Positions 59,039-64,000 of a DNA stretch of 64,000 bases are shown one piece after another; positions within the stretch are counted from its first letter, which is position 1, and each line of letters starts with the position of its first letter. The notes under the pieces are model-generated. The model was given only the letters and a program-made list of their open reading frames with translations. It made no database searches and was not told the origin of the DNA. Position numbers and translations under genes: made by a program. This DNA comes from RZYX01 sp036654375 (GTDB lineage Bacteria; Bacillota; Clostridia; Oscillospirales; Acutalibacteraceae). The DNA lies in the NCBI GenBank assembly GCA_036654375.1, contig JAVVSD010000004.1, positions 1-64,000 on the forward strand. Reading direction: 5' to 3'.

Positions 59039-60064
59039 ATGATATTAGTATTAAAAGACAACACCAGTTCTAATCAGATAGAGAATTTGATTTCATGGTT
59101 CCACAAGATGGGCATAGACACTCACTTGAGCCAAGGAAAATTTCAGACCATTCTTGGACTTGTCGGCGACACCTCGTCTGTTGATATATCTCTTGTTGAA
59201 GGTCTTGATATTGTTGAAACCGTTAAAAGAATACAGGAGCCATTTAAAAACTCCAACCGTAAGTTTCACCCAGATGACACAATTGTTGATGTTGGTGGAG
59301 CCAAAATCGGTGGTGGCTTCTTTCAAATTATTGCAGGTCCATGTTCTGTCGAATCCGAAGAACAGATATGCAGTATCGCTGAACAGGTAAAAGCCGCCGG
59401 TGCTACTTTGCTGCGTGGCGGAGCGTTTAAACCACGAACATCTCCATATGCCTTCCAGGGGCTTCGGGCAGAGGGGCTTGAACTTCTTGTCAAAGCAAAA
59501 CAGCACACAGGGCTTCCAATTGTTACTGAAATTATGGATCTATCTCACCTGCCTTTATTTGACGATGTTGATGTTATTCAAGTCGGAGCGAGAAATATGC
59601 AGAACTTTGAGCTGTTGAAGCAACTTGGAACAATAAAAAAGCCAATTTTGCTCAAGCGTGGGCTTGCAAACAATTTGCAGGAGCTTCTTATGAGTGCTGA
59701 ATATATTATGGCAGGCGGAAACGAGCAAGTCATACTCTGTGAGCGTGGAATCCGTACCTTTGAAACCTATACAAGAAACACACTTGATATCTCTGCAATT
59801 CCGTTGCTCAAGGAGCTTTCGCACCTTCCGATTATTGTTGACCCAAGCCATGCTTCTGGAATTTCCAAGCTGGTCAAGCCACTTTCACTTGCATCTGTTG
59901 CTGCTGGTGCAGACGGGCTTATTATTGAAGTCCACAATGATCCTCAACGCGCCTTGTGCGATGGTCCACAGTCAATAACTCCAGAGGCATTTAGCACAGT
60001 TGTTGAACAAGTAAAACCCATCTTATCTTTGCTGGGAAAAGAAGGTCTTGGAGGTTCAAGATGA
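59039..60064 (+). CDS. aroF: 3-deoxy-7-phosphoheptulonate (DAHP) synthase, type I-beta with N-terminal regulatory domain
   Basis: First enzyme of the shikimate pathway: condenses PEP and erythrose 4-phosphate. 341 residues. A ferredoxin-like regulatory domain (residues 1-70) resembles that of Thermotoga-type DAHP synthases, which sense Tyr/Phe. The catalytic barrel has IIAGPCSVES (about 98-106), RGGAFKPRTSPYAFQG, KRGLANNLQE and PIIVDPSHASG. Start after GGAGG. First structural gene after the attenuator, overlapping tyrA by four bases. Confidence 0.95.
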   Translation: MILVLKDNTSSNQIENLISWFHKMGIDTHLSQGKFQTILGLVGDTSSVDISLVEGLDIVETVKRIQEPFKNSNRKFHPDDTIVDVGGAKIGGGFFQIIAGPCSVESEEQICSIAEQVKAAGATLLRGGAFKPRTSPYAFQGLRAEGLELLVKAKQHTGLPIVTEIMDLSHLPLFDDVDVIQVGARNMQNFELLKQLGTIKKPILLKRGLANNLQELLMSAEYIMAGGNEQVILCERGIRTFETYTRNTLDISAIPLLKELSHLPIIVDPSHASGISKLVKPLSLASVAAGADGLIIEVHNDPQRALCDGPQSITPEAFSTVVEQVKPILSLLGKEGLGGSR

Positions 60065-60897
60065 CTTTTGGAATTTTAGGCCTTGGCCTTATAGGGGCAT
60101 CTATGGCTAAAACAATAAAAGTAAATATTAATGCGAAAATAGCTGGATTTGACATTGATGAACAGGTGCTAAAAACCGCTTTGGAAGATGATGTTATTGA
60201 CGAAGTATTGTCTGAAAAAAGCTTGAGCAAATGCGATGTTATAATCATTGCTCTTTGCCCAAAAGCAACTGTGGATTTTATTAAAAAACAACGCAAGCAC
60301 TTTAAAAACGGAGCATTAGTATTAGATATTTGTGGTGTTAAATCTGCTGTTTTAGAACCAATCGAAGAGCTTGTAAAGGAAAGCAGCTTTATATTCATTG
60401 GCGGACACCCAATGGCAGGCACTGAGAACTCTGGCTATGAGTTCTCTTCACCCACCTTGTTTTGCGGTTCTTCAATGATACTAACCCCTTTTAAGTGGAC
60501 TAAATCTGATGAAGTTGAACAGGCAAAAGCTCTGTTTTTATCGCTTGGATTTGGTGAAATTAAAATCACCACCGCAAGTGAGCATGATAGGATAATTGCA
60601 TTCACTTCACAGCTTGCACACATCGTTTCTAACGCTTATGTTAAAAGCCCAACCGCACAGCTTCACCATGGATTTTCTGCTGGAAGCTACCGAGATTTAA
60701 CGAGAGTTGCAAGGCTAAATGAGGATATGTGGACAGAGCTGTTTTTGGAAAATTCCGCACCTCTTGCAGTGGAGATTGACAATCTGTGTGAGCAACTGAA
60801 GCAATACAGCGATGCCATTAAATCAGGCGATGAACAAGCACTTAAACAGCTGTTAAAAAATGGTCGTGAAATCAAGGAGCAGGTGGATAAAATATGA
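60061..60897 (+). CDS. tyrA: Prephenate dehydrogenase
   Basis: Oxidatively decarboxylates prephenate to 4-hydroxyphenylpyruvate on the way to tyrosine. 278 residues: N-terminal NAD(P) fold GILGLGLIGASMAKT, the GHPMAGTENSGYE catalytic-site segment, FTSQLAHIVSNAYV and a helical C-terminal dimerisation domain (GFSAGSYRDLTRVA). No ACT domain at the C terminus, so allosteric control by Tyr is less likely here. Overlaps aroF and aroB by four bases each. Confidence 0.94.
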   Translation: MTFGILGLGLIGASMAKTIKVNINAKIAGFDIDEQVLKTALEDDVIDEVLSEKSLSKCDVIIIALCPKATVDFIKKQRKHFKNGALVLDICGVKSAVLEPIEELVKESSFIFIGGHPMAGTENSGYEFSSPTLFCGSSMILTPFKWTKSDEVEQAKALFLSLGFGEIKITTASEHDRIIAFTSQLAHIVSNAYVKSPTAQLHHGFSAGSYRDLTRVARLNEDMWTELFLENSAPLAVEIDNLCEQLKQYSDAIKSGDEQALKQLLKNGREIKEQVDKI

Positions 60898-61946
60898 ATA
60901 CTGTCAGAGTTGACGCTTCAAAAAGCTATGACATTTTAATTGGCACAGACCTTTTAAAGAACACTGGTGAACTTGTTTGCAATGTTGTTTCACCCTGCAA
61001 AGCAATGATCGTTACCGATGACATTGTTAATTCTCTTTACGCTGATTGCGTTAAAAGTTCACTTGAACAAAGTGGCTTTAAAACATTCAAGTTTGTTTTC
61101 AAAAACGGCGAAAACTCCAAAAGCACTGGCATCTTTAATGATATTCTTGAAAGTCTTGCAAAAAACCATATAAACAGAGGCGATATAATAATTGCTCTCG
61201 GTGGCGGAGTTGTTGGAGATGTTGCTGGGTTTTGTGCCTCCGCATACCTGCGTGGGATAAATTTTGTTCAAATTCCAACCACTCTCCTCTCAGCTGTTGA
61301 TTCCTCTGTTGGTGGAAAAACTGGAATTAATCTTAAAGCTGGCAAAAATCTGGCAGGCGCATTTTGGCAACCTTCTCTTGTTATATGTGACTATAGCACG
61401 CTTGACACCCTGCCACGCCAAGTGTTTGCCGACGGTATCGCTGAGGCAATAAAATATGGCGTCATCTTATCTAATGAGCTTTTTGAATTGCTTTCAAATG
61501 GAGATATTAAAAACAATATTGAGCAAATTATTACGCATTGCGTTACAATCAAGAAAGACATAGTATGCAAAGACGAATTCGATACAGGCGAAAGGCAGCT
61601 TTTAAACTTTGGACACACTATTGGACACTGTATTGAAAAGTTGAGCAATTTTGAAATCAGCCATGGTCACGCAATTTCAATTGGAATGTGCGTTATCAGC
61701 AAAGCCAGCTTTAATGCAGGCTTATGTGAAAATGATTTATCAAAGCCAATTGAATATGCACTTGTTGCTAACGGATTGCCAACCAGATGTGATTTTGATG
61801 CAAAATCTATCTTTGAACTTGCAGTTTCGGACAAAAAAAGATTTGGGCAAACTATAAATCTGGTTATTCCAAAGGAAATTGGAAAATGTATACTATATAA
61901 TATAAATATTGAAAAACTTTATAAATTTATTGAACTTGGTCTTTAA
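60894..61946 (+). CDS. aroB: 3-dehydroquinate synthase
   Basis: Second step of the shikimate pathway; needs NAD and zinc. 350 residues with the family motifs IALGGGVVGDVAGFCASAYL, PTTLLSAVDSSVGGKTGINL, NLAGAFWQPSLVICD and the zinc ligands around NFGHTIGHCIE and HGHAISIGM. Overlaps tyrA by four bases; aroA follows after 20 bases. Confidence 0.96.
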   Translation: MNTVRVDASKSYDILIGTDLLKNTGELVCNVVSPCKAMIVTDDIVNSLYADCVKSSLEQSGFKTFKFVFKNGENSKSTGIFNDILESLAKNHINRGDIIIALGGGVVGDVAGFCASAYLRGINFVQIPTTLLSAVDSSVGGKTGINLKAGKNLAGAFWQPSLVICDYSTLDTLPRQVFADGIAEAIKYGVILSNELFELLSNGDIKNNIEQIITHCVTIKKDIVCKDEFDTGERQLLNFGHTIGHCIEKLSNFEISHGHAISIGMCVISKASFNAGLCENDLSKPIEYALVANGLPTRCDFDAKSIFELAVSDKKRFGQTINLVIPKEIGKCILYNINIEKLYKFIELGL

Positions 61947-61966
61947 TTATCTTTGGAGGTTTAAAA

Positions 61967-63226
61967 ATGGACGCAGTCATAAACCCGTCAATTATTAAAG
62001 GAAGCGTTAAGAGTATTCCTTCAAAATCCTATGTGCATCGACTTCTTATCTGTGCTGCTTTTTCAAACGCTCCAACAGATATCTTTTGTAAATCAGAGCT
62101 TTCAAATGACATTGAGGCAACAATTAACTGCCTTTGTGATTTGGGGTGTAATATTGAAATAATGGCTGACCGCATTTCTGTCTTTCCTATTGACAAGCCT
62201 GTTAATATGCCATTTCTTAATTGTTATGAGAGCGGTTCAACGCTTAGATTTTTGCTTCCTGTTGTTGCAGCCCTTGGTGTCAATCCAAGCTTTTTGGGAA
62301 CAGGAAAGCTTCCCTACAGGCCACTTGAACCCTTGCTTAGTCAAATGAAAAAGCATGGTGTCACTTTTTATTCAGAAACACTGCCAACAACACTGACAGG
62401 CAAAATGACAGGCGGAGTTTTTGAGATTGCTGGCAATGTCAGCTCGCAGTTTATTACGGGGCTTTTGCTTGCACTTCCACTTCTTGAAGGCGGAGGAAAA
62501 ATAAAACTTTTATCTCCTCTTCAATCAAAAAGCTATGTTGATATTACTCTTGAGGTTATGCGAGATTTTGGCATTTATGTAAAGCAGACTTCAGACGAAT
62601 ACTCTGTTGCACCAGACTCAAAATATATCTCTCCAAAAGAGCTTACAGCACCGGGTGACTGGTCAAATGCCGCCTTTTGGCTCTGCAATGGAGCATTAAA
62701 CGAAACGACAATTTGCACAGGTCTTGACTTTAAATCCTCTCAAGGAGATAAAGCTATTGTTGATATTTTAAAGAACTTTGGGGCAAAGGTTGAGATTGGT
62801 GCAAATTACTTGAGTGTCAGCCCATGTGGCAGAACTCCGCTGTGTATTGACGCCTCTAATATTCCAGATATTATTCCTGTCATCAGCGTACTTCTAAGCG
62901 TTGCCGACGGTGTTTCAAAAATTAGTAATGTGGATAGGTTACGGCTTAAAGAATGTGACAGGGTAAATGCTATTCTTGAGCTTCTTGCCTCACTTGGCTG
63001 CAATGCCGAATATGGTAATAACGAGATTATAATTTTTGGTCAAAAAAAGCTTTGCGGTGGTACTGTTACGGGTTATAATGATCATAGAATTGTTATGTCT
63101 GCTGCAATTGCTTCAACTCTTTGCGATGGAGAAGTTAAAATAACCGACGCACTTGCAATTAATAAATCATATCCGCAATTTTTTGAGGATTTTAAAAGGC
63201 TCGGAGGTAATGTAAATGTCTTCTAA
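61967..63226 (+). CDS. aroA: 5-enolpyruvylshikimate-3-phosphate synthase
   Basis: Sixth step of the shikimate pathway. 419 residues. Conserved parts: KGSVKSIPSKSYVHRLLICAA-like N terminus with the PEP-site Lys and Ser, ESGSTLRFLLPV, VSSQFITGLLLALPLL, DWSNAAFWL and LRLKECDRV, YNDHRIVM. The N terminus has SIPSKSYVHR, close to the GSKSxxHR-type class I arrangement but somewhat divergent. Start after TTGGAGG. It overlaps aroC by 11 bases. Confidence 0.95.
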   Translation: MDAVINPSIIKGSVKSIPSKSYVHRLLICAAFSNAPTDIFCKSELSNDIEATINCLCDLGCNIEIMADRISVFPIDKPVNMPFLNCYESGSTLRFLLPVVAALGVNPSFLGTGKLPYRPLEPLLSQMKKHGVTFYSETLPTTLTGKMTGGVFEIAGNVSSQFITGLLLALPLLEGGGKIKLLSPLQSKSYVDITLEVMRDFGIYVKQTSDEYSVAPDSKYISPKELTAPGDWSNAAFWLCNGALNETTICTGLDFKSSQGDKAIVDILKNFGAKVEIGANYLSVSPCGRTPLCIDASNIPDIIPVISVLLSVADGVSKISNVDRLRLKECDRVNAILELLASLGCNAEYGNNEIIIFGQKKLCGGTVTGYNDHRIVMSAAIASTLCDGEVKITDALAINKSYPQFFEDFKRLGGNVNVF

Positions 63227-64000
63227 CTTTGGCTCAAAGCTAAAAATTTCTGTCTTTGGACAGTCACATTCAAAATCTATCGGTGTTATTATTGATAATA
63301 TTCCCGCGGGAATAAAAATTGATTTGGAGCAAATAAATAAGTTTATGGCTCGTCGTGCGCCCGGTTGCAACGAGTATTCAACCACACGAAAAGAAGCCGA
63401 CACGCCAATAATCCAATCTGGGCTTTTAAATGGCAAGACCTGCGGTGCTCCACTTTGTGCAATTATTGAAAATACTGACACTCACTCCCAAGACTATGAA
63501 AACATAAAAAATATTCCACGACCTTCGCACGCTGACTTTACCGCATTTGTTAAGTATTGTGGTGAGAATGATGTGCGTGGTGGAGGCCATTTTTCAGGCA
63601 GACTTACAGCGCCACTTTGCTTCGCTGGTGCAGTTTGCAAGCAAGTTCTTGCCATTTCAGGCATCACTGTTGGCGCTCATATCTCTTCATTGGCGGGGGA
63701 AATAGATAAAGCTTTTGACCCTGTGAATATAACTGCAAGTGAGCTTGAAAAAATTGCAAGCAAGGATTTTGCAGTGGTTGACGATGACATCGGCCCCGCC
63801 ATGCGTGAAAAAATTTCACTTGCTAAAAATCGTGGCGATTCTGTTGGTGGGATTGTTGAATGCTGCGCAGTTGGTCTTCCTTGTGGTGTTGGTGAGCCAA
63901 TGTTTGACGGAGTTGAAAACAAAATTTCATCTGCTATATTTAGCATTCCTGCCGTCAAGGGAATTGAGTTTGGCAACGGTTTTGGGGCTTGTTCAATTTT
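63216..64000 (+). CDS. aroC: Chorismate synthase, 3' end cut off by the window edge
   Basis: Last step of the shikimate pathway, FMN-dependent. The first 261 residues are present: SSNFGSKLKISVFGQSHSKSIG at the N terminus (the GxSHG-like site here reads FGQSHSK), RRAPGCNEYSTTRKEAD, RPSHADFTA, and DVRGGGHFSGRLTAPL. The frame runs open to the window end. The ATG at 63216 lies within the end of aroA, eight bases after GGAGG. Continuation of the operon beyond 64000 is expected. Confidence 0.93.
   Translation, partial: MSSNFGSKLKISVFGQSHSKSIGVIIDNIPAGIKIDLEQINKFMARRAPGCNEYSTTRKEADTPIIQSGLLNGKTCGAPLCAIIENTDTHSQDYENIKNIPRPSHADFTAFVKYCGENDVRGGGHFSGRLTAPLCFAGAVCKQVLAISGITVGAHISSLAGEIDKAFDPVNITASELEKIASKDFAVVDDDIGPAMREKISLAKNRGDSVGGIVECCAVGLPCGVGEPMFDGVENKISSAIFSIPAVKGIEFGNGFGACSI

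Overview
The window is a 64 kb piece of a low-GC, Gram-positive, anaerobic bacterial chromosome. It most resembles a spore-forming clostridial lineage of the Ruminococcaceae/Oscillospiraceae type. The reasons are spmA/spmB, a clostridial AbrB with a C-terminal cysteine ribbon, a desulfoferrodoxin, the rimP-nusA-ylxR-ylxQ-infB order, strong AGGAGG ribosome binding sites, and sigma-A promoters with 17-base spacers. A run of exactly 100 N (30828-30927) shows that this is a scaffolded draft or metagenome assembly. I see no phage, transposase, CRISPR array or rRNA. The taxonomy is inference.

Layout. 1-10.2 kb (minus strand): the end of a tRNA-Val, then hslO, a methyltransferase, a YerC/YecD regulator, lysA, engB, lon, clpX, clpP and tig, which is a dense protein quality-control block. 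10.2-24.7 kb (mostly minus): a phosphoesterase, a small Cys-rich DUF1540 gene on the plus strand, thrC, an M19 dipeptidase, yraN, rnhB, rbgA, two tandem signal peptidases, rplS, a radical-SAM pair, spmAB, abrB (plus) and proBA. 24.7-36 kb (minus): pnp, rpsO, ribF, truB, nrnA-like, rbfA, an unresolved tandem repeat with the N gap, infB, ylxQ, ylxR, nusA and rimP, the conserved translation and RNA-processing superoperon. 36-40.7 kb (plus): an archaeal-type aspartyl-tRNA synthetase followed by gatC-gatA-gatB, apparently a unit for making Asn-tRNA and/or Gln-tRNA by transamidation. 40.7-49.8 kb: accessory metabolism, then an iron/redox neighbourhood (4Fe-4S protein, FetAB-type exporter, desulfoferrodoxin, CcdA and a TlpA-like thioredoxin), plus tRNA-Thr(CGT). 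49.8-53.7 kb (minus): a compact type IV pilus-like operon (GspF/PilC, pilin-like proteins, DUF4860, PilT) with a single ATPase. 53.7-58.7 kb: cell-surface proteins (transglutaminase-fold lipoprotein, class B-like sortase, a Thr/Ser-rich membrane-anchored protein) and a DUF1846 protein. 58.7-64 kb (plus): the aromatic amino-acid operon aroF-tyrA-aroB-aroA-aroC, running off the window end. It is preceded by a 36-codon leader peptide packed with Tyr and Phe codons and by a strong intrinsic terminator.

The most notable item is this leader at 58767-58985. The layout is that of ribosome-mediated attenuation: promoter, Shine-Dalgarno sequence, Tyr/Phe-rich peptide, mutually exclusive hairpins, terminator, then the DAHP synthase gene. 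Other points worth attention are the 122-bp tandem repeat at the assembly gap, the single-ATPase pilus-like operon, a structured inverted-repeat element upstream of the signal peptidase genes, the archaeal-type AspRS next to gatCAB, and a histone-H1-like Lys/Ala/Pro tail on trigger factor.
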